From assembly GCA_013397935.1 (NCBI GenBank), contig VZRN01000631.1:1214058-1278057 (forward strand): a DNA stretch of 64,000 bases. Direction: 5' to 3'. Positions 36,201 to 49,578 of the stretch are shown in pieces. The translations under genes were made by a program, and so were the position numbers. The notes under the pieces were generated by a model. It was not told the DNA's origin, made no database searches, and saw only the letters and a program-made list of their open reading frames with translations. Source of the stretch: Dasyornis broadbenti (Eukaryota; Chordata; Aves; Passeriformes; Dasyornithidae). Numbering within the stretch: the first letter of the stretch is position 1; each line of letters opens with the position of its first letter.

Positions 36201-39200
36201 TAATAAACTTCTTGCAGTACCTTAAATTCGTCTTGTTATTGTCTATCAAGTGTTGTTGTTGCTAAACTTGTTCCAGTGCTGACTCAGTTGATGAGCATAA
36301 TTTTACCATGTAGGCAGCCCTAATTCGTGATGATCTGGGGTTTCACATAGGATCTAGAACCTTCCTCAAAAGCCATTTTGCAAGTGACTAAGACAGTCAT
36401 GAAAGATCTTTGAGCTTGAGGTTTGTGCTATAAATACAGAGCAGCATTTATTATTTGGGCTTTGCAAATGTAGTTTTAACTTTGCCTTTATCAATACTTC
36501 ATTAATAAAGTGGGCTATGTCGGAGCAATTTGTTTCTCTGGGCTCCCAAGCAGCTTTCTGTGTCACAGGAGGAGGAGGAAAAAAAAAAAAAAGGAAAGCT
36601 TATAGCATTCAAGACAGCCTGAAAAAATATTTTTCTTTTCCTTGGCCTCCCTTCCCCCTTCCAGGCTTTCTGCTCCAGTAGCTCGTATTGTAGTCATACT
36701 ATGCTTGGAGTGACTTGAGAGCTTCCCTAATGCTGCATCCCTGGCACTGTAAGCAAATAAACTATTTCTGTGCAGCAATCTGTAAGCTGCACTTCAAGAA
36801 ACATTTCCTTGTCTGCTGAGAGATGCTTGGGAAGGCTCAGTGAGGTCTGAGCAGAGAGGGCACAGGCAAAATGAGGAAACTCGCCTTGTCTTCCTCGGTG
36901 CATTGAATTCAAAGTAACTGGAGGAGGGGTCAGATGGCCGCCAGTTTTCCCTCTCTGTCCATCAGCACTTTGAGAGGGAGGGGTTCTGCTGCAGCACTGA
37001 GCCACTGTTGTCCACGTTCATCTTTAGTGTGTGTGTGCCACAGAGAGTGCAAGAGGAGCAGGGAGAGGCCTTGCAGGATGGCTGGTGGCCATGACAGACA
37101 CGTGCCAACACAACCTTCTTGAAGTGCGTGAAAGGTCGGGGATGGCACCTTGAAGTACAGCTTGGTGATACAACTTTGCCGATACCCAAGCGGAACTCTG
37201 TTTCATGTGAGGGGTGTTCCAAATCTGCCCATTCCACAAGAGGAAATTCTGCCTTAACACACTCAAGTTTTGATCTGAGGAGGAAGCAGCTTCCTCCCTC
37301 TGCCCCTCGTATCATCTCTGGTGATGAACAGGGTGTGCAGAGACTTTCACACCTGAGGGCTGGCAGGAGCAGACTCGTGGCCATGGAGTGACTGACACCA
37401 AGGTTAACTGCAGAGAGGGTGTTGGACACCTGCAGGATGGAACCGATGGCAGGGTGAGATTTCACAGAAAGCTGGATTGCTTTGTCCTTAGGTCTGTCCT
37501 GCCAAGGCAAAATCCTTTCCTTCTTGGAAAACCACAAGTCTCCCTGCCCTAAAGCCACACCTGGCACCCAGGAAAGTCGCTTTTTCCTTTGCTTTCATGT
37601 CTAGAGAGTTTCCTGTAACTCTTTGGATTTAAAGCTGAGTTTGTTGAAATCTTATGTTCTTTCCCCCCCCCTCCAGTGTTTCACAGGAGGTTTTGGTTTT
37701 TTTTTTCCCATGCCTTTTGTTAGAGAACAAATTGATCCTGCATCATTGGAGCTGTGCTGTGTTCTTTGTATGAGGTGGTCTCAGAGAGAGGAGCATTGGA
37801 TCAGACCTCTTCACTACTCTCCCCATACACCACTTTTGAGGCTTCAAGGCTCACCTGCTTTTTAGCAAATCAGAGTTGACACGGGCTGACTTCAATGCTG
37901 GTGGAAGCTTTTCCCCTACTTCTTGGGCTTTGTGGATGGACTGTTGGCAAGCGTTCCTGCCTGCGGCTGCTAAAGCCTTATCTCTCTCTATATGGAGGTG
38001 CAGGAGTTGCCTTCAGTGAGTCCTCGAGGTCTCTTGCTGCAGTGTCAAAAGCTTGTTTGATTGCAGGAATGGGGCAAAGTCTGCAGAAGGCCAGTTCAGT
38101 GCACTGATGTTAGAGCTGGCTTTGCTGGGACCCATGGGCAATTGATGGCTGCAGTATAACGTGTGGGTTGTAACCAGAGGTGGGATGCCCTAGTTAGCTC
38201 CAGTTAATATGGGAGAATGGCACTACTGTAACTGAGGATAACCCACCCTGCAACCTATAAAAAAATCCAGCAAGGCTCTCTCAGATCTTACAAACACCGC
38301 TGACTGCTGGTTCTTGCGGCTGGCTTGAACTGCAGCCTAGGGAGGAGCCAAGAGGTGGAGGAGAGCCAGTCTCCCTCCCAGAGTGGTCTGGCCTGGGGTG
38401 GAATTAACCTCTTTGTTCAGTGCAGAGGAAAAAAAATTCAAAGCAGGCAAGGGTTGACCTACATTTGATCCTTGCAATGTGCAAGTTGTGCTTCCTGCAC
38501 TTTTTCTTGTGGTGACCTTTTGTTCCTAGGAGGCAAGAGCTGCTTTGAGGCATTGCTGTATGTTTTGTACAGCAAAACCTTCCTTGCAACAGGAAAGGAT
38601 AATTTGAAGATCGTTATTTCTGTTACAGGAAATCCCAAAGTCAAATTAAAAAAAGGGAACTTGTTCTTGTGAAGTCTTCAAATATCATAGGATTAAATCT
38701 CTCTTTAGATTCTGACATTATGGATGGGATGATTGCCACTGATCTCTCATATGTGCTGTGTGCTTTGGAATAGGATGTTTTGCCAAAGCCTCTCCTCAGC
38801 ACCAACCAAATCTCTGTGAGTGGGAAAGAGAAATGTGGTCTATGTCAGCAGGGTGAGGGAAGGGCCAGGGGGCTGGGTTTTCAAACCTCACATGATGTGG
38901 CTGAGAAAAGTATGGATATTTTCCTCCACATGTGAGAGTGGAGAGACCAGAAATTGGTTATTCAGAGGACAAGAGGAGATTCAGAGGAGCATATGGTAGT
39001 CCAAGGCAGAGCTGTGCCAAAGCTTTTTTTTTTCCCCCCCTCCCTTCTGTCTGTTTTCTGGAGGATTGAAGGCACAGGAGAGGAAGGAGATGAGGAAAGC
39101 TGTTTGGGGTTGAACAAGACTTTTGACCTGGAACAACATATCTGCGTTTATAGAATTGGGACCTGAAGCTTGAAGAAATTGGAAGAGCCTTAAGTGATGG

Positions 39201-42200
39201 ATGGCTCCCTTGGACCTTCCCTGCCCTTTCCTTAGCTCCCACTACCCCCAAACTGCTTTGAGCCTTTAGTTGATGGAAATAAGAGTTTGAAAAGATCCTT
39301 CTGAAAAATCCCTTCTTTAAGGGGTGCACATGCATCTGCCTGGGGCCATGGCTTCTCCCAGCATCACTGGAGCAGCTGGTGGTGCTGTGTTAGGTTTACT
39401 CCAAGAGATGCCCAGTGCCTCTTTCATGGCTCATGAGCTGAGTCACTGGCAGACTTCAGGCAATGTTTTCAAGGGTGAGATCTATCAGACAGTGCCTGGG
39501 CCTCTTGGTGCTCATCTTCTGAGAGTCATCTTGGGAGAAGGGCATTGGTGGTGTTATGTAATTACATATCAAAGTATGTGTTTTGCTTTACTTTCTCAGT
39601 GAAGAAGGGGCTGGAGAAGGTGCAGGTGAGGATGGCCAAAGTGGCCATTCCCAGAAGCCTCCCTGCTGCAAGATCAGCTCCGCCTGTGGTGGCACAGTGT
39701 GTGTGCACTGACTGGTGCATCATGGTGTTTGCAGACGTGACTTGTCCCAGCTGACGCACTGCAGAGGGAAGCAAAAATACCACGTGCAAAGCCCAAGATG
39801 TCTGCAGGCAGCAACATCTTCGGAAGGTTCCATCTGTAGCAGGACTCGGCCACAAAACTGAACTGACCTATTTTGCCTTGCTGGTTCCCGACACAGGCAA
39901 AATGCTATCCAGTCGCAAATCATTTCCATGAGGGCACTTGGTGCCTTTTGACTGCATTTTGTCAGCCAGCACCTTTTCCCTTCTGTGCAGCTACCCAGGT
40001 GAACTCAGCTGAGCAGCAGTAAATGCCTCGGGGGCAGAGAGCAGCTTGACCTTATCAGTGGATGCGTCCCTTTCATGTGAAGGGTGCTGAGGTTGTGGAG
40101 TCAAAGGTGGGAGATGGAAAATAGTGTTTGCTGGAGTAGAACATCAGCTCCTGCCACCTTGCCCCTCCTGCACAGTGAAGTGAAGCTGTGACCAAGACCA
40201 GAGTGTGACTGGCTTCCTCCAGGTTTTGTTATAATGTTGAGTTCAGATTACTTGTGCAGTCTTGCTTCTGCTGCATCCCAGCTTCTGAGAGCTGAACTGC
40301 TAGGCTTCCATGTCTCCTCTGTGCTGCTCAAAGAAATGAGAAAGAACTAGAAATCCATCTGCCCTGTTTTGTGGCATTGCATTTAACACCCATGTGGGGC
40401 TGAGACCTTTTGATTAGCTTTATGTTGCTTTAAGGACTGGTAGAGCAGTGAGCTGTTGGATACATGGGTCAGGCACCACTTATGTGCTGGCCCTCTTTAG
40501 TTTTCTCTCCGTAATACCTCGTGCTATGCAAGATCCAGCTTTGCTCGGATCCTGCACAGTGCCCTTCCTGTGCCCAACTCCTGCTCAGTTGTGAGCTGTC
40601 AGCACAATTTATTTGCTGTGGAATATAACCTGTCAGCAGATTTTTCTCCTTCCTCATGGAAAGGCTGAATCCAATGCAGACAGTGCTGCCACTGTACTCT
40701 GCATTATAAACTCTTCCAAGCAGGGATTTGCACTTGCAAAGCATCTGCCTTTGTCCCTCTCTAGTGGCCAGTGCACAAGCAGAGATTTATGAATTTCCAT
40801 CACCAAAACAGTTTGCAGAGTCGTCGGGCTTGCTGTCAAATGCTGTGATTGTCCCTTGATGATAATCATCCAGTGTGGAATATCAAGCTATGGCTCCAAA
40901 GGAATAGCAAGTCAGAGCCTCCATTGATATCAGCCTCTGCAATCCCTCTGAAGGCAACACAGCTCCACCACTTCACACCACACATGGTGTGTGCCAGCCT
41001 TTATCTGGCATCTCCAGCTCTAATAGGAACATACGCTTGGCTAAATTAAGAAGGAATATTTTTGTGCTTTAGTACAAGCATGCTAACAATTCCAGTTTAT
41101 TTTAAGGATGTGTCTTAAAAGCATTAAAAGTGGCATAAAATAATAATATATGTAATTTACCACTGTGGAGACTGTCAAGTGTTGTCATGCTACTGGCATT
41201 GTATTTAATACCCGGGCTGCCAAGAGGCTTCGCTAATAGAATTTGCATTAATATACACAGCTTCTTTAAAAATTAATTAGCCAAAGTAGAGCATCATGTA
41301 CTGAGACTCTCAAACAGGAGAGAAACATTGAAGCAGCACTGAAATAAGCAGTCTCAGAGCTCCTTGGGAAGACAAGGGCGGCTGGAAATATTGCCCCAGC
41401 CATTCTCTCCTGCCCAGTGCATCATGATGGGGATGCAGACACAAACTGACAGCGGGAAGCATTGCTGTGGAAAATTCTGAAGGAAATCATAGATTTGAAC
41501 TGGGCCCGGAGGCTGCTGTGCTGCCGCCGAAGGCTGTTGTGCTGCAGCTGCAAACTGGAGAAGCTGCAAAGAAATACAAGGAACCTGTTAAGTCACGAAA
41601 AGGAAATGTGATCTTTTCTAATGTTTTCCCAGAGGCGGAGAGGTGCCAGCACTTCACAGCATGTGTGGGTCACACGTTTGTGTGCTGAGGAAGGTTTGCA
41701 TGGGTCAGAATGTCCAACAGCAGCAGTGAGGCAGTGCAGAGCTTACCAAGGAAATGCCTGATAACCCTTGTCAGAACCTTTATTTTCCTACTCTTCCATC
41801 AGCCTGCAAATGCAATGGCAGATTGGGATGCTGTTTACTTGACTGCTTTAATAAATTAGCAGCAGCCATTCAGTCTCCAGCCCCTCCAGTTTTCTCATGT
41901 GCTGGAAATGGCTGGAGATGCATTTTTGCTGCTCTATATGGAGAAGGAAAAACAAACTTTTACTGGTCACATGTACTGATAGCTTTAGTCAGAAGCTGAA
42001 CAAAGTTAATGGCGGTTGTGAAAACACTTGGGCAGCTTGAGGCCTTCTCTTCTTTTGTGCTTTAGCCTTGCTGGGTTATAAGTCTGAGCTCTGGTATGGC
42101 CATGAGGGATCTGACCTCACTGCCCATGGGCATCCTTTATATCAGCTGAGCGAGGGGAAGGAGGCCCAAGGATGTGGATTGGGTCTGAGCCAGGCAGAGT

Positions 42201-43889
42201 TTCTTTCTCTCCAATGAGTTTCTCTCTTTGCTGAGCTCTTTACAGCTTTCCTGCCAAGAACCTCCCCCAAGTGTGGATATTTTCCTTCCTTACTACCTGT
42301 AAGTGAATGCTCTGCCTCCAACTCTCTGTTAAAATTATGAATAATTCCCAGCCTTCTCATGTACTGTCACCTTGAAGGTATTTATAAGCTCTGGTCCTGT
42401 CCCCTCTGAGTCAAGGCAGTGCCATTGTTTCTATTGCAGTCACATGTCTCTCTGTCCAATTTCAGGGTTTGTTACTCAGCAGCGGAAGTTCTCTCTGGGC
42501 TGGAATTTGGGAAGTGGGGTTTCAGGCTGGGAGCAACTAGAAAACATCAAATGCAGCTATTAACTGTTATACTTATGGAAGAGCAAGGGAGATGAACGGT
42601 TTTAGTGGCAGTCTGGCTGCTTTTGGTGAGGTATTGGAAGTTAAATGATTTTCAAGCAGTGCAGCATTTCTGCTTTTGCTGCAGCTTCTGTCCTCTCTGC
42701 ATCTCCATCTGCATGAGGCACGTATTCAGCCTGGGGAAGGGACCTCATGTTCAGACACTGCTGCAAGTCTTGGTGGTCAGACAGCTCTGGGCCAAAATAC
42801 TGCAGGCTAAAATACAGCTGAAGACCATAAAAGAGGCAGCTTTTAAGACAAATTCTTAAGTTTCTCTGAATTCAGCCTTGGTCAGTACTTGTAGGCTCCT
42901 TGGCTCTATGAATGGAGAAGAAGGCCAGGTATAGTCTGTAAGAGCTGTTGCTTTGATTTAGAGAAGGTTGTTACAGTGAGAACTGACACATTTAATGAGT
43001 GCCTGTTTTTCTGATTCATCATTTCAGAGCTGTGTTTATTTATATGGGGGTCTGAGTTACCTTCCCTCTCCAATCCCCAGGAAATCGTGTTATTAGTGAT
43101 AAATGCTCAGGCTGCTGCTGGTGTCTGAGGGTTCACTGCACAGAGCAGGCTCGGGGGACAGGAATATCCCCTCAGGAAGGCTGAGGGGGTGGTTGGCAAT
43201 GAGAAAGCACCCACACTCAGTTCTGCAGCTAAATGAGACACAAATCAAATGCTTTCACACCAAGCAGGGAAACTCAAAGGGCTCCTTTGCTGACCAGATG
43301 TGCTGAGTAGCAGAAGGGGAAGGCAGAGCTGGGGCTGGGAGTGTGTATGTCAAGGGATCCATTGCTTTCCATCCAGTGAGATCAACTGGTAGCTGGGACG
43401 TGATTAGAAGCCATCAGAAATGAGGGATACCGGAGATGGGTTGAACTGGACTCCAGCTCTCAAATATAAGCTCTGGAGTGGGTCTGAGGAGTGAAATGGG
43501 TCAAAAAGCTCTGAATCTAAGAATATGTTATTATTACATGCTTTGTTTTTACACCAGAATGAAAATAGGTACTTTTTCTTTCCTTCTCCCCCCACACTGG
43601 TGGGAATGACAATCTGGTGACAGCCCTGAGCACCTCCCCTTGTCATGCTGCTTCGCCGCCACCCTTGCAGACCTACTCCTGCAGCCAACATTCCAGGGCA
43701 AAAGAGGATAGAGAAGGGATTGCTCTCTGCTCCGATGTTGGGAACTGGGGAGACAAAAAGAGTCTGAGGCTGTTGCTCCCAGGTTTTGGTGGGAGAAGTC
43801 CCCTGGGTTCAGACTGTCCTGTGCCTCTTTCAAGGCCAGGATCCAGAAAGTGCAGATACAATGCTAGCAACAGCGGGGCAGTCCCTACC

Positions 43890-44961
43890 TGTCATGGTTT
43901 GACGCTGGCCAAATGCCAGGCACCCATGACAGCTGCTCACTCGCCCTCCCCTGCCACAGCTGGGCAGAGAAGAGGAAAAAAAATAATGAATGGGTCATGA
44001 GTAGAGATAAGGATGGGGAGAAAACATTCCAAGCGCAAAGCAGACACAACGTAGAGTTATGAAGTGAATTTATTACTAACAGAATCAGAGGAGGATGATG
44101 AGAAGCGAAATAAGCCCTTAAAACACCGTTCTTCCCCCCAGCCTCTCCCTCCTTCCCACCGACAGCACAGGGAGACAGGACATGGGTGGGGTTTGGGTCA
44201 GTTCATCACTGAGATCTGCTGCTGCTGCTCAGGGAGAGGAGTCCTTCCCCAGCTTCGCTGTGGGGTCCCTCCCATGGGAGACAGCTCTCCGTGAACCTGT
44301 CCAGCGTGGGTCCATCTCACAAGCAGCTGTCCTCCCAAAACGGCTGCAACCTGAGTTCCTCCCATGGGCAGACAGTTCTCCCAAAACTGCTGCGGCGTGG
44401 CTCACTTGTCCATGGGGTGCAGACCTCCAAGGCCAGGCTGTTCCATCTTGGAAGCAAGGCCTTTCTCTCCATGGGTTTCCCACTGGAACACAGCCTCCCT
44501 CCAGGCATCCACATGCTCTAGCGTGTGCACCTCCCCACAGGCTGCAAGTGGATCACAGCATCCCCCATGGACCCCATGGGCTACAGGGGCACAGATGCCT
44601 CACCATGGTCTTCACCATGGCCTGCAGATGAAATTCCACTCTGGCGCCTGGAGCTCCTCCTCCCCCTCCTTCTTCACTGACCTTGATGTCTCCATGTTGT
44701 TTCCCTCACATGTTCTCCCCTCCTCCTCTTCTCTGGCTAGAAAAAACTGCCCTCTTTGTTTTGATTTCTTCTTAAATATGTTATCACAGAGGCACAACCA
44801 ACATCTCTAACTGGCCCAGGCTTGGCCAGTGGCATGCGCATCTTCAGAGCCATCAGGGATTGGCTCTGCTGGACATGGTGGAAGTTTCCAGCAGCTTCTC
44901 ACAGAGGCCATCTTTATGGACACCCCCTCTACCAAAAACCAGGCCAAACAAAACCAAGACA
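43890..44961 (-). mobile_element. Solo LTR of an avian endogenous retrovirus (copy 2)
   Basis: This 1072-bp element is homologous to the copy at 3020-4135. Its inverted ends are TGTCATGGTTT and AAACCAAGACA, and it is flanked by a perfect 5-bp target-site duplication CTACC (43885-43889 and 44962-44966). Minus orientation is again indicated by AATAAA on that strand (plus-strand TTTATT at 44069-44074). Shared blocks with copy 1 include the start (GGTTTGACGCTGGCC..ATGCCAGGCACCCA), the 'GTCCCTCCCATGGGAGACAG' block, and the end (TTCCAGCAGCTTCTCACAGA). No internal viral genes are present. The 5-bp duplication points to an ERVL-like integrase. Open frames of up to about 150 codons inside it are artefacts. 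Confidence 0.92.
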
Positions 44962-46284
44962 CTACCCTAGAGGAGGATGGAGCTGTCATGATCTGCAGAT
45001 GGAGGATTTTGGAGGACTGCAGTGAAACAGGCAACTGAAAACATTCAGCTGTGTTGTAAGGGGGTGAAAGAGACTGCTGAGGCATTGGGGAGGGCAAGAT
45101 ATTTTTCTGTGTGGAAGAAAATATCGTCTCTCTGAGTCTCAGGACATGCTGCACAACCTCAGTTGCTCCTGCGAATCACTGGGGATGAGCTGTGCTGTGA
45201 GAAGGGCTCTGCGTGCAGAGCAGAATTCTGTGCTAACATGAAAGGTATTTGTCTTGTTGGTGCCTTGCTGCCTTTGATTTCCCCAGAAACAAGGTGAATC
45301 CCGTAAGGCATTTCTGTCTCACTTTCCTCCTGAAGTTTGATTATTTGAAGAGATTCAGGAATTGCGTGGTTTAGGAGAAGGTTCCTAGGGAAAGCAGTTT
45401 GCAGCGCTGGGCAAGGCAGCTCCTGTCTGCCTCGTGCTGCATCCTGAGACTGAGTCAGGAGCAACCTGGGAAATACTGATCTGATGCTGAGTGCCTGCAG
45501 CTCCATGGTAGCCCACAGGGGTTTAAACCATAACAGGCCTGGAGCAACAGCAAAATAGGACTGAGGATGTAGCGAGTGTGTGTGTGGGGGGGAATTATTG
45601 CTTTCCTCTCTGTTACCAGCAGCATCAGTTCAGCCTCAGATTATTCCTGCTTCCAGGTCCGATGTTCAGCCAAGCCGTGGGACAGATCTGGCTTCCTGAC
45701 AGCAAGGGAAGTATGAATCCAAATCAGCCATCACCCTGTTTCTGGAGCGAAGCTGATGTTCCCAAGGAAATCCCTGTTCTGGGGTGGCAAGGCCCTGTGC
45801 CTTGGGACTATTCCAGTATATCAGGGATTTGGCAGCAGGAGAGTGGTGGGGTTGATACAGCAGTGGTGTTCTTCTAAATTATAACCTGATCCTGTTGTGC
45901 TAAGGACAAAATGGTGGTTGAGTATTTTTTTTTAATATATATTGATGACAAAATGGAGTTTTGAGTTTGGACTTTGAGTATTTTTAATTTTATCATTCTC
46001 TTTTATTTCCCCCCCACCAGCTCTTAGTAATGCTCTGCTGCTCCTCAGTCGGGCAGCCAGGGGAGCTGTGTGACCCTGGCTGTCCTCAGGACATGGCTTT
46101 GCAGCTGGGACTTAAATCCACGTGCTAGCCAAAACCCCGGCAACACTTTCCTTTGAATCAGTGTCTCTGTGGGAATGTTCTCCAATATAACTTTGGTACT
46201 GTAAATACTAGAGATATTTACCTTCTGTTTCGGGGGAGTGAGGGCTTTGGTCTTCCAGCATGGTATTTAATTCCTTGGCTTGGC

Positions 46285-46473
46285 TTAGCCTTTATTGGCT
46301 CTGGGTTGTTGGCTGGGGGGGAAGGGAGCTGTGGTGGATTTCTGCTTGTTCCCTCCGAGGTGTGTGAGGTAGCACCCGCACAAGCAGATGGCTTTGGAGG
46401 AGTCGGTCTCCAAGGAGCTCTGCTGGCTCTGGATGTTGCAGAAGTCACAGTGCGGAAATCCTAGCAGCAACAT
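46285..46473 (-). CDS. Candidate small Cys-rich ORF (62 residues), unidentified
   Basis: From an ATG at 46473 the minus strand encodes 62 residues with a paired-cysteine layout: HCDFCN near residues 8-13 and CLCGC near 36-40, followed by a polar, proline-rich end. Codons in the first 45 positions mostly end in C or G, unlike the surrounding sequence. This could be a zinc-binding-like small protein, or an exon of a larger one. I do not recognise it. The antisense strand is open too, which weakens the case. Confidence 0.15.
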   Translation of the reverse strand: MLLLGFPHCDFCNIQSQQSSLETDSSKAICLCGCYLTHLGGNKQKSTTAPFPPSQQPRANKG

Positions 46474-47824
46474 CACCTTGTAGATGTTATCCTTGACTCA
46501 TCACCAGCTTCCTCCCTCCAGAAAGGCCCCTCTGATTAATTCTTGTCACATAGGAAAGGGTCACTATAACACGTGGGTCTCATAAGCTGAGAATTTGTCA
46601 TATACAAACACAGCCACTGATGTATATGCTAATCCAGAAGCTCTTGTGGCTGCTTTGCAGGTGATGCTCCACAACTCCCATGGCCGCAGGCAGCCAGGGA
46701 TTATCCCAGCTGAGGGCAGGGCCAGAGGAAAGGCATCTCTAGATTTCTCTTGGTCTTTTAAAAATGGTGATCAAAATGTTTCCGTTTTCAATAGCGACAC
46801 TTTTTCAGAGGTGTTGCTATTGAAACAGCATCTGGATCTCTGAAAATTAAATAAACTTTTTATCAAAACCCAGGTATCTCTATACTCTCTCCTTTCCTAG
46901 TTTACCATTAGAAACGTAGAGTACTTGGAGCAGAAACTTCAAATTACCCGCAGGTTTTTAATTGTGATTGAAAAGGCTGTTTGCTTGTTTTGAAGGGACA
47001 GTTTTCACTACTGTTTAGAAGCGGTTGCCTGAAGCAAAGCACAAAGTTTAGCTTGGCCTGCCCGCACAACATTGTCATGCTGATCTTCTGTCGCCCATAG
47101 CTCCTTGTGTGGCCATGGAAGGTGGGTGAGGACAAACTGCAGCAGGTGATGGAGGCATTCATGGACACCACCAGCTTTCTCATGCTGACCTGCCCCCTGG
47201 AAATTTCTCCTGAAGTACACCGCTGAAGGGAGAAGGCTCCTGGGTGAGGCTGAGGTGCTGCACAGACACCCTGGGTGATTTACCCACTCCTGCAGGGAGC
47301 CAGTGGCACTGCCTGCAGTGAGTCAGGTTTCCTGCTCCTTAAATTTAGACTCGTCAGCCCTCACCTCTCTCCTCAGCTTTGTGAAGCATATTGGGATCCA
47401 AGGTAGTTACAAAACAATGACAAAGGTGTTAAAATGATTATCATAAAAATACATCTGTTTTCTGCAGTAATGCCTTGGAATGCCACAGAGCTCTTGGAAA
47501 CCAGAAGGATGGCACCCAGCTGCTAGAGTGTGTCTTGTGTGGACTTGGAGAAGTCTGCTAAAAGGGTTGGATTTTCTTTCCTTTTAAAATCACTATTGTA
47601 GGCAGTAAGAAAAAAACAATTCTGTATTCTGTGTGATGAGATATTGATCTAACTTCTAAATCCCCCTAACCTGATTAAGGCCTTAAGGATTTCAACTATT
47701 GAAAAATATGAGTCTTTTTCATATAAATACCTCAAGCTTAACATCCCTAGTGCAGCCTAAGTCTTATCCTGAGAAATTCAAACAGGTCAGCCTATAGGGA
47801 TCATTCAACCCTACCAAAGGCTTT

Positions 47825-47900
47825 AACATATGTTTGTATGTAAATATAGTTTACATATATATTAAGCTTATGTATATGTAAATGTAGATTATGTATATGG
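47825..47900. repeat. AT-rich TATGTA/TACATA tract
   Basis: Repeated TATGTA, TTACATA and TATATG words form short inverted repeats around AAGCTTA. It is a low-complexity AT-rich stretch with hairpin potential. Confidence 0.6.
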
Positions 47901-48759
47901 CAGTTTGCAGCCAATGAGATTTTCTTGGTACCTTTCCATGGGATGTAGTTGGGCAAGCAGAGCTTGATCTAACCCAGGCAGTTTTGAGATATCTGTTATC
48001 CTTGTCATCCTTTGGATCACACCTTCCCTAAAGGTAGGTGAAACTCGGGCATATGGGGGTGATTGTAAAGATGCACCTTCGTTGGTGGTAACATTCATTT
48101 TATATGGAAAGGTGTTAGTGCAGAAGAACAGAGATCCAGGGCTCTGATTAATGCTTATGGCATATATCCTTCCATTGGAAGGGAGTGCTGCAATTTCCAG
48201 CTGAAGTTACTGTGCTCTCATGGCTTGCCAAGTCCTTGTGTGTGGTTTGCCATACTCTGGGAGACGTCTGCTCCAGCCTCTCACCTGCACCGTGCTGGCC
48301 ACAGGGGTCACTTGAGCTCCCAGAGCTCTGTGTCCTCTCATGGGATTTGGCCTTGGAGCATTGTGCTCCCTCATGTCTGCATGAGGAAGCACATGGCCTT
48401 GGCCAAACTTAGAGCCAGGAGAGAAGAGCTGCAGGCCAAAATGAACGTAGCACCAGCACAAGCAGCGATGTGTGGTTTTGTTGCTTTCCAGGCTTTCCCT
48501 TCCCCACCTCCCAATGCTTTTCACAGCTGCAAGGATCAGAGCTCTTAAACTGCTCGAAGGAAATGCAGTATGTGGTGTTTGACTTTTCAGAAATAGTGTG
48601 GTGTCAATTGTCAAACCTGCTTCCTTCTGTGCACCAGCAGCCCCTGATAAATATGTGTAGGTTGGTGCTGACACAAGCTCCAGGTACATCCTGCAGGTCT
48701 GATCTGCAGGTGCGAACCCGACATATGAAGTGGGCAACACAGTCACACATCTGGATTGT

Positions 48760-49578
48760 TTACAGGGTTGCAGCTACTGGTGTGCTCTCAGCTGGCCCCC
48801 AGTGGCATTTGCATTTTGGCAGCACAAATGCAGATTGTAATCCTGCCAACAAGAAATCTTTGCGTGTGCCCAGGTTGCATTCAGAAGTACAAGTTTCCTC
48901 GAGGCATTCCTGGTTGCAGCTGTTGAGACAATCAGTGAATGCTTTTTGAAAGTCACAAGGTTCTGGCTGACTTGTCTTTTCCCATGGAAAAATATTAGGA
49001 TACATGATCTGGGTATGTGGTGGTAGCAACGGAGGAGCTCTCGACAGAAATAGAGAATCCTCCTGAGGCCTTTTGCTATCTGGCAGCTGAAAACTTATCT
49101 GCTGAGCTCCCTTTTGGGTAACTGAAGGAGACTCTGTGAGCAATGGGAATTCAAAACCGTGCCCAAGGACTGCGCTGAGCACTGCCTCCAGTGTGGGAAT
49201 ACTGCCTGTTTTAGTGAAAGGAGGGCCAAAAAAAGAAGATAACCATGGGGAAGAAGAAGCATACAGAGCTGGAAGTGATGTAGCGGAAACATCACTTAGA
49301 GTGGAGGAGAAAACCAGCACGGTGCCTGTCCTGGGAAGGGAAGGGGAAACCACGATGAGGTGCAGCCTGGGACAGATGCAGAAAAGAGGTGAAGCAAGGC
49401 AGGCCAAATAGATTTCAGTTGTGATGAGGCAGGAGGGCATGAGGGATAAAGCAAAGCCAGAAGAAGGATGACAGCAGGTAGCAGAAACTGAGAGGCTGTT
49501 TTCCACAAAAAATGACAGCAGGAGAGAAGCCACTGTGTTTTTGCCATCCATCTCCACTAGAAATTCAGAAAGAGATCC
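48760..49578 (-). other. Long unassigned open frame
   Basis: The minus strand is free of stops for 273 codons, the longest such run outside the CpG island, the LTRs and the TTLL3-like gene. The frame has no early ATG with good context (first start-like codon GTG at 49557). It is leucine-, serine- and proline-rich at first and cysteine-rich near the end (CLNSCNQECLEETCTSEC). The complementary strand is purine-rich, which removes stop codons from the minus strand and can explain the run without selection. I recognise no domain. A T-rich acceptor (TTTCTGAATTTCTAG) lies at its beginning. Confidence 0.15.

Larger units (their letters stand above)
24298..43889. other. Gene-poor interval
   Basis: I see no gene. 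It contains an assembly gap (25834-25912), poly(T) runs near 26533-26549 and 29325-29346, a 9-bp tandem repeat at 29955-29986, a partial 50-bp duplication at 27979-28045 and a poly(A) run at about 35868-35881. AT-rich stretches such as 36100-36260 and 41100-41290 have the look of conserved non-coding elements, but this cannot be tested from one sequence. Confidence 0.5.

Noticed and set aside
44182..44810. 149- and 148-codon plus-strand frames
   Set aside because: They lie inside the second solo LTR and correspond to its repeated units.
46153..46464. 103-codon plus-strand frame
   Set aside because: It overlaps the minus-strand Cys-rich candidate, is glycine-rich from a G-rich run, and shows no splice support.
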